DNA of 64,000 bases from Streptomyces thermodiastaticus (GTDB lineage Bacteria > Actinomycetota > Actinomycetes > Streptomycetales > Streptomycetaceae), in the NCBI RefSeq assembly GCF_014656135.1, contig NZ_BNBV01000003.1, positions 248,001-312,000 on the forward strand, given 5' to 3'. The translations under genes were made by a program, and so were the position numbers. The notes under the pieces are model-generated. The model made no database searches. It was not told the DNA's origin and was given only the letters and a program-made list of their open reading frames with translations. Below, in pieces: positions 25,352 through 33,706 of the stretch. Every line of letters begins with the position of its first letter. Position 1 is the first letter of the stretch.

Positions 25352-26514
25352 AGGCCTCCGCGTTCGTCTATCCCTGGGATGTCGTCGGGGACGGCGAGGC
25401 GGCCGCCCGGATCGCCGCGCTCGGCGTGGAGCAGGTGACGCTGGCCGCCGCCTACCACTCCACGCGTGCGCTGACCCCCCGTCACCCGGGCCACCGCGTG
25501 GTCACCGCCGAGCACGCGGCGGTGCTCTACCCGCCGGACGCCGCCCGCTGGGAGGGCCGCGCGCTGCGCCCGTACCCGGCCGGGGACTGGGCGCCCGGCG
25601 ACGCCTGGGGCGAGGCGGCGCACGCCCTGTCCGAGGCCGGGCTGGAGGTGCACACCTGGGTCGTGCTCGCCCACAACTCCCGGCTGGGCGCCGAGCACCC
25701 GCACACCTCGGTGGTGAACGCCTACGGCGACCGCTACCCGTGGGCGCCGTGCATCGCGCAGCCCGCCACCCGCGCCTACTTGACCGAGCTGGCCGCCGAG
25801 GCCGCCGTACGGCCCGGTGCGCGCGGCACCGAACTGGAGTCGCTCGGCTGGTACGGCCTCGCCCATCTGCACGCCCACGACAAGACCGGCGGGGTTCCGC
25901 TCGGCGACGCCGGGCAGTACCTGATGTCGCTGTGCTTCTGCCCGGCCTGCCGGGAGGGGTACGGGCGGCACGGGCTGGACGCGGACGGCCTGGCGGCGGC
26001 GGTGAGGGCGGCACTGGAGCCGGTGTGGCGCGGTGAGGCGCGCGACGAGGGCTGGGCGGACGCCGAGAAGCTGCTCGGGGCCGAGGTAGCCGCCGCCACC
26101 CGTGCCTACCGGGAGGAGACGGCCCGCACCCTGCAGGAGGAGGCTGTGGCCGCGGTCCGGGCCGCCGCGCCCGACGGCTTCCAGGTGCTGCTGCACGCCG
26201 ACCCGGTCTCCTACCACTGCGGCGCCAACGCGGGCGTCGATCCGGCGCACATCCTGTCGGTCGCGGACGGGGTGGTGGTGCCGTGCACGGGCGGCGCCGG
26301 GCTGATCGGGCCGTTCGCGGAGCAGGGGCGCGCCGGTGCGGTCCTCGCCGCCAACTTCACCGTCGTCGGCGGGATGGGAGGCAGCCCGGACACCCTGGCC
26401 CGGGACGCCGCCCGGGCCCGCGACCTGGGGGCGAACGAACTGAGGCTTTATCACGCCGGGTTGGCGTCCGACGCCGATCTGGCGGCGGTGCGGTCGGCGC
26501 TCGCCGACCTCTGA
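25348..26514 (+). CDS. Uncharacterised TIM-barrel-like protein coupled to kdgD
   Basis: 388-aa cytoplasmic protein that starts inside the kdgD stop codon. The order of segments (VTLAAAYHST, VHTWVVLAHNSRLG, LESLGWYGLAHLH, VLLHADPVSYHCG, DGVVVPCTGGAG, ELRLYHAGLA) suggests a (beta/alpha)8 barrel with His/Asp/Asn residues at strand ends, as in glycoside hydrolase-like or isomerase folds. A CFCPAC motif near 193-198 may bind metal. It is coupled to kdgD, so a step on an aldarate or its glycoside is likely. I cannot name its reaction. Confidence 0.75.
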   Translation: MKASAFVYPWDVVGDGEAAARIAALGVEQVTLAAAYHSTRALTPRHPGHRVVTAEHAAVLYPPDAARWEGRALRPYPAGDWAPGDAWGEAAHALSEAGLEVHTWVVLAHNSRLGAEHPHTSVVNAYGDRYPWAPCIAQPATRAYLTELAAEAAVRPGARGTELESLGWYGLAHLHAHDKTGGVPLGDAGQYLMSLCFCPACREGYGRHGLDADGLAAAVRAALEPVWRGEARDEGWADAEKLLGAEVAAATRAYREETARTLQEEAVAAVRAAAPDGFQVLLHADPVSYHCGANAGVDPAHILSVADGVVVPCTGGAGLIGPFAEQGRAGAVLAANFTVVGGMGGSPDTLARDAARARDLGANELRLYHAGLASDADLAAVRSALADL

Positions 26515-27090
26515 ACCACGCCGCCGTCAGCGTCGGCACCCCTCCGAGCAGCACGAGCAGCATCCGCACCTGGACGGCCTCGACCAGGGCGGCCCCCGCC
26601 GCGAGCCCGGCCACGTTCGGCACGCAGCCGGGCGAGTCGGTGGTGGCCGCCACCCGGCCGACCAGGCCCGGCGGAGTCTCGTGCTGCACGGCGGTGAAAA
26701 CGGCGACCAGCACGCACGGCAACCGGCGCCGATCGCCGCGCCGCACACCAAGGTCGGCGGCTTCTCCGGCACCGCCCGCAACGGCACCGCGAATGCGGTC
26801 AGCGCGATCCCCACGGCCACGAACCGGCGTCCCCCGAGCCGACGTCGGGCGCCCTCGGCGGTGCGCGCCCGCCAGGACTGTGTGGGCGCACCGGTGTGTC
26901 CTCAACCCACACACCGCACACCAGGCCACAGCGCCGGCGTGCCGAAACCCGACACCACCACCACCGCGAGCAACTGCCGTGCCGCGCGGTCCGGGAGCAC
27001 CCGCAGAAGTCTGCGAGCCGGGTGGAGGGCCGCCTTACGGACCGGCCGGAGGGCCGCCTCACGAGCCCGTTCGGGCCCCCGTACGCCCCC
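26515..27090 (-). pseudogene. Fragmented MFS transporter
   Basis: Minus-strand pieces in family order: RRLLRVLPDRAARQLLAVVVV (N-terminus, about 26945-27060), then RRFVAVGIALTAFAVPLRAV (about 26720-26850), then, after a frameshift, VLVAVFTAVQHETPPGLVGR and AAGAALVEAV (26530-26715). All fit one MFS_3-type efflux protein, but most of the N-terminal half is missing and no single frame joins the parts. The 757-bp gap between neighbours is otherwise empty up to the gntR promoter. Confidence 0.55.
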
Positions 27091-27164
27091 ACGGCTTTCT
27101 GCCGCACGACCCATTGACGGCTCCCCGCCCCGCACTTACCGTCGACCGCGTCGTACTTCGTACG

Positions 27165-27236
27165 TCATATATGAGACGCGATACGCGAGATCGGATACGC
27201 GCGAGATCCGAACGCAAGATCCGAACACGCGAGATC
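27165..27236 (+). promoter_or_regulatory. gntR promoter region with palindrome and tandem repeats
   Basis: Perfect 10-bp palindrome TCATATATGA (27165-27174), followed by four imperfect direct repeats of the form (T/A)ACGCG-AGATC: TACGCGAGATC (27182), TACGCGCGAGATC (27196), AACGCAAGATC (27211) and AACACGCGAGATC (27224). The last ends 35 bp before the gntR ATG. The palindrome is a typical GntR/FadR-type operator and suggests autoregulation. Confidence 0.55.
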
Positions 27237-27271
27237 ACAGACGCGACACCCTTTTCCGACGAGAGGCGCGC

Positions 27272-27940
27272 ATGACCTCTGTGCCCACGCCGATCCCCTC
27301 CCGCACCCAGTACGTGCAGGAAGAGATCAAACGCCGCATCCTCACCGGGCAGCTCTCCCCGGGACAGGCCCTGGTCGAGACCGAACTCGCCGCGCAGTTC
27401 GGGGTGTCCAAGACCCCGGTGCGCGAGGCGCTCAAGACCCTGGCCGGCACCGGACTGGTGGTGATGAACCACTACAAGGGCGTCACGGTGCGCATGGTGG
27501 ACGCGGACATGGCGCGCGAGGTCTACGACGTGCGGCTGCTGCTCGAACCCGAGGCGCTGCGGCGCACGGTGCGGCGCGGTGCCGGTCTGGACGCCGCCCG
27601 GGAAGCACTGCGCCGGGCCGGCGAGGCCACGGACACCGCCGAACGCTCCCTGGCCAACCGGGAGTTCCATCGCGCCCTGTACCTGCCGTGCGGCAACCCG
27701 TTGCTCGGCCGGATGCTCGACGAGGTGCGCGACCAGGCGGCGCTCGTCTCCGCCGTGGCCTGGTCCGCCGACCCCTCGTGGGAGCGGGAGGCCGCCGAGC
27801 ACCGGCGGATCCTGCGGCTCGCCGAGCAGGGGGACGCCGACGGCGCCGCCCGCGCCCTGCACGACCACATCGCGTCGTTCGTCCGGCGCGCATACCCCGA
27901 GGCCGTCCCGGCGGCCCTGGAAGAGGAAGGCCAGGCATGA
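27272..27940 (+). CDS. GntR family (FadR/FCD subfamily) regulator
   Basis: 222-aa regulator: winged helix at about 12-75 (YVQEEIKRRILTGQLSPGQA, FGVSKTPVREALKTLAGTGLV) and C-terminal all-helical FCD ligand domain (EVYDVRLLLEPEALRR, REFHRALYLPCGN, EHRRILRLAEQGDADGA). FCD regulators sense organic or sugar acids. It overlaps the next gene by 4 bp and is co-transcribed with the sugar-acid lyase and dehydratase, so it probably senses their substrate. Confidence 0.92.
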   Translation: MTSVPTPIPSRTQYVQEEIKRRILTGQLSPGQALVETELAAQFGVSKTPVREALKTLAGTGLVVMNHYKGVTVRMVDADMAREVYDVRLLLEPEALRRTVRRGAGLDAAREALRRAGEATDTAERSLANREFHRALYLPCGNPLLGRMLDEVRDQAALVSAVAWSADPSWEREAAEHRRILRLAEQGDADGAARALHDHIASFVRRAYPEAVPAALEEEGQA

Positions 27941-28848
27941 GCAACGCGGCGTTCGAGGCCCAGCGCACGGCGCTCGCCGACGTGGTGGCGATCCCGGTGA
28001 CGCCGTTCGCCGAGGACGGCGGCGTGGACCGCGACACCTACCGCGCCCTGCTGCGCCGTCTGCTGCACGGCGGCATCACCACCCTCACCCCGAACGGCAA
28101 CACCGGCGAGTTCTACGCCCTCACCCCCGCCGAGCGGCGCCTGGTGACCGAGCTGACCGTCGAGGAGGTCGGCGGGGAGGCGACGGTCCTGGTCGGCGTC
28201 GGCCACGACGTGCCCACCGCCGTCGCCTCCGCCCGGCACGCCCGCGAGGTGGGCGCACAGATGGTGATGGTGCATCAGCCGGTCCACCCCTATGTCTCGG
28301 CGGCCGGCTGGGTCGACTACCACCGGGCCATCGCCGAGGCCGTGCCCGAGCTGGGCGTCGTGCCGTATGTGCGCAACGCGCAGCTGCCCGGTGAGCGGCT
28401 CGCCGAACTCGCCGACGCCTGCCCCAACGTCATCGGCGTCAAGTACGCCGTCCCCGACGCCGCCCGGTTCGCCGCCTTCGCCCGGGACGCCGGCCTGGAC
28501 CGCTTCGTGTGGGTGGCCGGCCTCGCCGAACCGTACGCCCCCTCCTACTTCTCCGCCGGCGCCACCGGCTTCACCTCCGGCCTGGTCAATGTGGCCCCCA
28601 CGGTGTCCCGGAGCATGCTTCGGGCGCTGCGGGCCGGCGACTACCCGGCCGCGATGACAGTGTGGGAGCGGATCCGCCGCTTCGAGGAGCTGCGTGCGGC
28701 GCACGGCTCCGCCAACAACGTCACCGTCGTCAAGGAGGCCCTCGCCTGCCTCGGGCTGTGCCGGCGGGACGTGCGCCCGCCGAGCAAGCCACTGCCCGAG
28801 GAGGAACGCGCCGAGGTCGTCGCCATCGCCGAGGAGTGGTCGATATGA
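27937..28848 (+). CDS. DHDPS/KdgD-family sugar-acid dehydratase or aldolase
   Basis: 303-aa class I aldolase-fold enzyme. Schiff-base lysine K169 in GVKYAVPD, tyrosine Y144 in VPYVRN, and NGNTGE at 53-58. The NGNTGE loop and partner dehydratase separate it from DapA and point to a 2-keto-3-deoxy sugar acid, either cleaved to pyruvate or dehydrated to 2-oxoglutarate semialdehyde. It is coupled on both sides (gntR and the IlvD/Edd dehydratase). A paralogue of kdgD 3.5 kb away, but clearly diverged. Confidence 0.8.
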   Translation: MSNAAFEAQRTALADVVAIPVTPFAEDGGVDRDTYRALLRRLLHGGITTLTPNGNTGEFYALTPAERRLVTELTVEEVGGEATVLVGVGHDVPTAVASARHAREVGAQMVMVHQPVHPYVSAAGWVDYHRAIAEAVPELGVVPYVRNAQLPGERLAELADACPNVIGVKYAVPDAARFAAFARDAGLDRFVWVAGLAEPYAPSYFSAGATGFTSGLVNVAPTVSRSMLRALRAGDYPAAMTVWERIRRFEELRAAHGSANNVTVVKEALACLGLCRRDVRPPSKPLPEEERAEVVAIAEEWSI

Positions 28849-30575
28849 CCGCACGCAAGCGTCCCGAACAGCTGCGCAGCCACCAGTGGTACGGCACCGA
28901 CGGCCTGCGCTCCTTCAGCCACCGCGCCCGCACCCGCCAGCTGGGCTATCTGCCCGAGGAACACCTCGGCAAGCCGGTCATCGCGATCCTCAACACCTGG
29001 TCCGACATCAACCCCTGCCACGTCCACCTGCGGGACCGTGCCGAGGCGGTCAAGCGCGGGGTGTGGCAGGCGGGCGGCTTCCCGCTGGAGTTCCCGGTCG
29101 CCACCCTCAGCGAGACCTTCCAGAAGCCGACCCCGATGCTCTACCGCAACCTGCTGGCGATGGAGACCGAGGAGCTGCTGCGCTCCTACCCGGTGGACGG
29201 CGCGGTGCTGATGGGCGGCTGCGACAAGTCCACGCCCGCCCTGCTCATGGGCGCCGCCTCCGCCGATCTGCCCGCGGTGTTCGTGCCCGCAGGGCCCATG
29301 CTGCCGGGCCACTGGCGCGGCGAGGTCCTCGGCTCCGGCACCGACATGTGGAAGTACTGGGACGACAAGCGGGCCGGACTCATCGGCGACTGCGAGATGG
29401 CCGAACTGGAAAGCGGCCTGGCCCGCTCGCCCGGCCACTGCATGACCATGGGCACCGCCTCCACGCTGACCGCCGCCGCCGAGGCCCTCGGTGTCACCGT
29501 GCCGGGCGCCTCCAGCATCCCCGCCGTCGACTCCGGGCACGCCCGCATGGCCGCCAAGGCGGGCATGACGGCCGTCGAACTCGTCCACCAGGACCGCAGA
29601 CTCTCCCGCATCCTGACCCGGGAGGCCTTCGAGGACGCCGTCACCACCGTCCTCGGCCTCGGCGGCTCCACCAACGCGGTCATCCATCTGATCGCCATGG
29701 CCGGCCGCGCCGGGGTGACGCTCACCCTGGACGACTTCGACCGGATCGCCCGCACCGTCCCGGTCCTCGCCAACGTCCGCCCCGGCGGGCAGCGGTACCT
29801 GATGGAGGACTTCCACTTCGCGGGCGGCCTGCCCGGCTTCCTCTCCCGCATCCCGGACCTGCTCCACCTGGACAGGCCCACCGTCTGCCACGACACCCTG
29901 CGCGAGCAGCTCGCCGGTGCCCGGGTCCACCACGACGACGTGATCCGGCCCCGCGAGAATCCGGTCGCCCCCGAGGGCGGGGTCGCGGTGCTGCGCGGCA
30001 ACCTCTGCCCCGACGGTGCCGTCATCAAGCACATCGCCGCCGAGCCGCGGCTGCTGCACCACACCGGCCCCGCGGTCGTCTTCGACGACTACAAGACCAT
30101 GCAGCGCACCATCGACGACCCGTCCCTCGGCATCACCGCCGACAGCGTCCTGGTGCTGCGCAACTCCGGCCCGCTGGGCGGCCCCGGCATGCCCGAGTAC
30201 GGGATGCTGCCGATCCCCGAGTACCTGCTCAAGCAGGGGGTGCGGGACATGGTCCGGATCTCCGACTCCCGGATGAGCGGCACCAGTTACGGCACCTGTG
30301 TGCTGCACGTGGCCCCCGAGTCCGCCGTCGGCGGCCCGCTGGCCCTGGTGCGCACCGGGGACCTCATCACCCTGGACGTCGCCGCCCGCCGCCTGCACCT
30401 CCACGTCGACGACGAGGAGCTGGAGCGCCGCCGCGCCGCCTGGACACCGCCGCCCGCACGGTACGAACGCGGCTACGGCGCCCTGTACGCCGGGCAGATC
30501 ACCCAGGCCGACACCGGCTGCGACTTCGCCTTCCTCGCCCGGCCGGGCACGGTGCCGGACCCGTACGCCGGCTGA
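28845..30575 (+). CDS. IlvD/Edd family sugar-acid dehydratase (arabonate-dehydratase type)
   Basis: 576-aa Fe-S dehydratase. The three cluster cysteines C58 (SDINPCHVH), C126 (GGCDKSTPA) and C199 (GHCMTMGTAS) correspond, one residue shifted, to those known in Rhizobium L-arabonate dehydratase. K128 fits the Mg-binding lysine. SDSRMSGTSYGTCVLHVAPE is typical of this sugar-acid subgroup. It makes a 2-keto-3-deoxy acid that the preceding enzyme can process. Candidate substrates are L-arabonate, galactonate or galactarate. Confidence 0.88.
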   Translation: MTARKRPEQLRSHQWYGTDGLRSFSHRARTRQLGYLPEEHLGKPVIAILNTWSDINPCHVHLRDRAEAVKRGVWQAGGFPLEFPVATLSETFQKPTPMLYRNLLAMETEELLRSYPVDGAVLMGGCDKSTPALLMGAASADLPAVFVPAGPMLPGHWRGEVLGSGTDMWKYWDDKRAGLIGDCEMAELESGLARSPGHCMTMGTASTLTAAAEALGVTVPGASSIPAVDSGHARMAAKAGMTAVELVHQDRRLSRILTREAFEDAVTTVLGLGGSTNAVIHLIAMAGRAGVTLTLDDFDRIARTVPVLANVRPGGQRYLMEDFHFAGGLPGFLSRIPDLLHLDRPTVCHDTLREQLAGARVHHDDVIRPRENPVAPEGGVAVLRGNLCPDGAVIKHIAAEPRLLHHTGPAVVFDDYKTMQRTIDDPSLGITADSVLVLRNSGPLGGPGMPEYGMLPIPEYLLKQGVRDMVRISDSRMSGTSYGTCVLHVAPESAVGGPLALVRTGDLITLDVAARRLHLHVDDEELERRRAAWTPPPARYERGYGALYAGQITQADTGCDFAFLARPGTVPDPYAG

Positions 30576-30615
30576 GCCGCCCCCGAGCGCTCGGCCGGGC
30601 GCCGGACCACGTGTA

Positions 30616-30635
30616 CGTAGCAAGCGCTTCCTGGG
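30616..30635 (+). promoter_or_regulatory. LacI-type operator before the ABC importer operon
   Basis: AAGCGCTT palindrome (30622-30629) in the context GCAAGCGCTTCC, about 90 bp upstream of the first permease. This core is typical of LacI-family sugar regulators; no lacI gene is in the window. Confidence 0.5.
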
Positions 30636-30717
30636 TGCGCTGCCTCACTCTCTCCCCGCACCTTTCGGACTCTCCCCGCACCCCTCGGACCCCGCCCCCA
30701 GCGAACGGAGAACAGTC

Positions 30718-31650
30718 ATGGCCCAAGCCGCAGCCGTGGCGGACCCGCCCGCGCCACCCCGGCGGCGCCGTGTCTCCGCCACGCCGCGCAGACTGCCGTA
30801 CCTGCTGATCGCCCCGGCCGCCCTGCTGATGCTGGGCTTCATCGCCTACCCGGTGCTCAGCGTCTTCTACTACAGCCTGCGCGACTACAACCCCACCAAG
30901 CCCTGGCGCAACGGCTGGGCCGGCCTGGACAACTTCGTCCACGCCTTCACCCAGGACCCGCAGTTCCGGGACTCGCTGGTCTTCAGCGCCCAGTGGGTCG
31001 TCGTCGAGGTCGGGCTGCAGCTGGTGTTCGGGCTCGCGCTCGCCCTGATCGTCAACCAGACCTTCGTGGGCCGTGCGCTCGGGCGGGCGCTGGTGTTCTC
31101 GCCGTGGGCCGTCTCCGGCGTGCTGACCTCCGTCATCTGGGTGCTGCTGTACAACTCCCAGACCGGCATCACCCGCTACCTCGCCGACCTCGGCGTCGGC
31201 TCCTACGGCACCAGCTGGCTGTCGGACACCTCCACCGTCTTCCCGGCCGCCGTGGTCGCCGACCTGTGGCGGGGCGTGCCCTTCTTCGCCATCCTCATCC
31301 TCGCCGACCTGCAGTCCGTCTCCAAGGACCTGTACGAGGCCGCCGAGGTCGACGGGGCGAGCCGGCTGCAGAAGTTCCGGCACATCACCCTGCCCCATCT
31401 GAAGGACGCCATCGTCCTGTCCACGCTGCTGCGGGCGGTGTGGGAGTTCAACAACGTCGACCTGCTCTACACCCTCACCGGCGGCGGCCCCGCCGGCGAG
31501 ACCACCACCCTTCCCCTGTACGTCGCCAACACGTCCGTCGACGCCCACGACTTCGGCTACGCCTCCGCCCTGACCACGGTGGCGTTCGTGATCCTGCTCT
31601 TCTGCTCGATCGTCTATCTGCGGCTGAGCAAGTTCGGAGGTGAGAAGTGA
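30718..31650 (+). CDS. ABC sugar transporter permease (MalF type)
   Basis: 310-aa membrane protein; first helix LLIAPAALLMLGFIAYPVLS, EAA loop EAAEVDGASRLQKFRHITLPHL near 215. It opens an operon with a second permease, an oxidoreductase, a DUF6807 protein, GH43, a binding lipoprotein and an esterase. The start follows CGGAG. With these neighbours the substrate is probably a pectin-side-chain or rhamnogalacturonan oligosaccharide. No ATPase gene is present. Confidence 0.9.
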   Translation: MAQAAAVADPPAPPRRRRVSATPRRLPYLLIAPAALLMLGFIAYPVLSVFYYSLRDYNPTKPWRNGWAGLDNFVHAFTQDPQFRDSLVFSAQWVVVEVGLQLVFGLALALIVNQTFVGRALGRALVFSPWAVSGVLTSVIWVLLYNSQTGITRYLADLGVGSYGTSWLSDTSTVFPAAVVADLWRGVPFFAILILADLQSVSKDLYEAAEVDGASRLQKFRHITLPHLKDAIVLSTLLRAVWEFNNVDLLYTLTGGGPAGETTTLPLYVANTSVDAHDFGYASALTTVAFVILLFCSIVYLRLSKFGGEK

Positions 31651-32534
31651 TCACCGAGATCGCCCCCGCGCCCGGGCGTGCGGCGGCCGAACCGGCCCGG
31701 CCCCGCGGCAGACGCCGCCGCGCCTGGGACCAGGTCCCGCGCTGGCAGATCTACCTGCCGCTGTCGCTCTACCTGCTGTTCACGCTGATCCCGTTCTACT
31801 GGATCCTGCTGTTCGCGCTGCGCCCGGCCGGCTCCACCTCGCTGGTGCCATGGCCGCTGACCTTCGAGCACTTCGAGAAGGTGTGGATCGACCGCAGTTT
31901 CGGCGTCTACTTCCGCAACAGCGTCCTCGTCGGCGTCTCCACCCTGGTGCTGACCACGCTGGTCGCCCTGGCCGGCGGCTATGCGCTGGCCCGGTTCGAC
32001 TTCCGTGCCAAGCGCGGCTTCATGCTGGCGCTGCTGTGCTCGCAGTTCGTGCCCGGCGCGCTGCTGCTGGTGCCGCTGTTCCAGATCTTCGCCTCCCTCA
32101 AGATGATCAACTCGCTGGGCAGCGTGATCATCGCGGAGACCGTCTTCCAGCTGCCGCTGTCCATGATCCTGATCAGCGGCTTCATCCGGAACGTGCCGCC
32201 GTCTTTGGAGGAGGCCGCCTGGGTGGACGGCTGCGGCCGCCTCGCCGCCTTCCGGATCGTCGTGCTGCCGCTGCTGCGGCCCGGTCTCGTCGCCGTCGGC
32301 TCCTTCGCCTTCGTGCACGCCTGGAACCACTTCCTGTTCGCCCTGATGTTCCTGTCCGAGCAGGGCAAACAGACCATCCCCGTCGGCCTGAACACCCTGA
32401 TGAGCGCGGACAGCGTCGACCTCGGCGCGCTCGCCGCGGGCGGCATCGTCGCCGCCGTGCCCGTGGTGATCGTCTTCGCCTTCATCCAGAAATGGCTGAT
32501 CACCGGCTTCAGCGCGGGGGCGGTGAAGGGATGA
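31647..32534 (+). CDS. ABC sugar transporter permease (MalG type)
   Basis: 295-aa permease partnering the previous gene (GTGA overlap). Six helices, starting with LPLSLYLLFTLIPFYWILLF; EAA loop EEAAWVDGCGRLAAFRIVVLPLL near 190-212. The Arg-rich N-terminus (RPRGRRRRAW) is cytoplasmic. Confidence 0.9.
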   Translation: MITEIAPAPGRAAAEPARPRGRRRRAWDQVPRWQIYLPLSLYLLFTLIPFYWILLFALRPAGSTSLVPWPLTFEHFEKVWIDRSFGVYFRNSVLVGVSTLVLTTLVALAGGYALARFDFRAKRGFMLALLCSQFVPGALLLVPLFQIFASLKMINSLGSVIIAETVFQLPLSMILISGFIRNVPPSLEEAAWVDGCGRLAAFRIVVLPLLRPGLVAVGSFAFVHAWNHFLFALMFLSEQGKQTIPVGLNTLMSADSVDLGALAAGGIVAAVPVVIVFAFIQKWLITGFSAGAVKG

Positions 32535-33706
32535 CCGCCATGACACCCACCGACACCCTCACGACCCCCGTGCCCGTGGTGCTCGCCGGGGCCCGCGGCC
32601 ACGGCCGCTGGCACCTGGACAACATCCGCCGGCTGCAGCGCGCCGGACGGGTCCGCCTCGCCGGCATCTGCGAACTCACCCCGCTCGCCGCCGAGGAGAT
32701 CCCCGACGGCCTCGGCACCCCCGCCCAGTCACCGGATCTGGGCGCCCTGCTCGATCGGACCGGCGCGCGGATCGCCGTGCTGTGCACCCCCATCCCCACC
32801 CACACCGATCTGGCGCTCACTGCGGCCCGGCGAGGCGTGCACGTGCTGCTGGAGAAGCCGCCCACCCCTTCCTACGCCGAGTTCCGCCGCCTGGCCGACG
32901 GGATCGCCGAGGCCGGCGTCGCCTGCCAGATCGGCTTCCAGTCGCTCGGCTCGCACGCCGTGCCCGCGATCCGCGCGCTGCTCGCCGACGGCGCGATCGG
33001 CGAGGTCACCGGGATCGGCGGCGCCGGGGCGTGGGCGCGCGACGAGGCGTACTACCGGCGGGCGCCCTGGGCCGGGCGGCGCCGGATGAACGGGACCGAT
33101 GTGGTCGACGGGGTGCTCACCAACCCCCTCGCCCACATCACCGCCACCGCCTTCGCACTGCTCGGCATCACCGGCGCCGACGACGTCACCGGCATCGAGA
33201 CCGAGCTGTGGCGGGCCAACGCCATCGAGGCCGACGACACCTCCTGCCTGCGCGTGCGCACCAGGCGCGGCCCGGTCGCCGTCGGCGCCACCCTGTGCGC
33301 GGAGCACCCGGACGAGCCGTACGTCGTGGTGCACGGCCGCAGCGGCCGGATCACCTTCTGGTACAAGCAGGACCGGGTGCTGCTGCAACGCGCCGGGCAC
33401 GGCCCGGAGGAGACCGAGCACGGCCGCACCGATCTGCTGGACAACCTCGTCGACCACCTCTCCACCGGCGCCGGGCTGCTGGTCCCGCCCCCCGCCACGG
33501 ACGCCTTCATGCGGGTCGTCGAGACCGTGCGCACCGCGCCCGACCCGCGGCCGCTGCCGGCCGGCGCTTGGCGCACCGACCCGCGCGAGCGGCGCCGGAT
33601 CGTGCCCGGCGTGGACGCCCTGGTCGCGGCCGTCGCCGACACCCTGTCCCTGTACTCCGAGCTGGGCGCCCCCTGGGCTTCGCGGAAGGAGACGAGTACC
33701 GCATGA
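32531..33706 (+). CDS. Gfo/Idh/MocA family oxidoreductase
   Basis: 391 aa. N-terminal NAD(P)-binding Rossmann fold (PVVLAGARGHGRWHLDNIRR, then TPIPTHTDLALTAARRG and the EKPP motif carrying the conserved lysine) and a C-terminal alpha/beta substrate domain. It overlaps the permease gene by 4 bp and the DUF6807 gene by 4 bp. Such enzymes oxidise or epimerise sugars, or cleave glycosidic bonds by an oxidation-elimination route; the coupling here suggests it acts on the imported saccharide. Substrate unknown. Confidence 0.87.
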   Translation: MTAMTPTDTLTTPVPVVLAGARGHGRWHLDNIRRLQRAGRVRLAGICELTPLAAEEIPDGLGTPAQSPDLGALLDRTGARIAVLCTPIPTHTDLALTAARRGVHVLLEKPPTPSYAEFRRLADGIAEAGVACQIGFQSLGSHAVPAIRALLADGAIGEVTGIGGAGAWARDEAYYRRAPWAGRRRMNGTDVVDGVLTNPLAHITATAFALLGITGADDVTGIETELWRANAIEADDTSCLRVRTRRGPVAVGATLCAEHPDEPYVVVHGRSGRITFWYKQDRVLLQRAGHGPEETEHGRTDLLDNLVDHLSTGAGLLVPPPATDAFMRVVETVRTAPDPRPLPAGAWRTDPRERRRIVPGVDALVAAVADTLSLYSELGAPWASRKETSTA

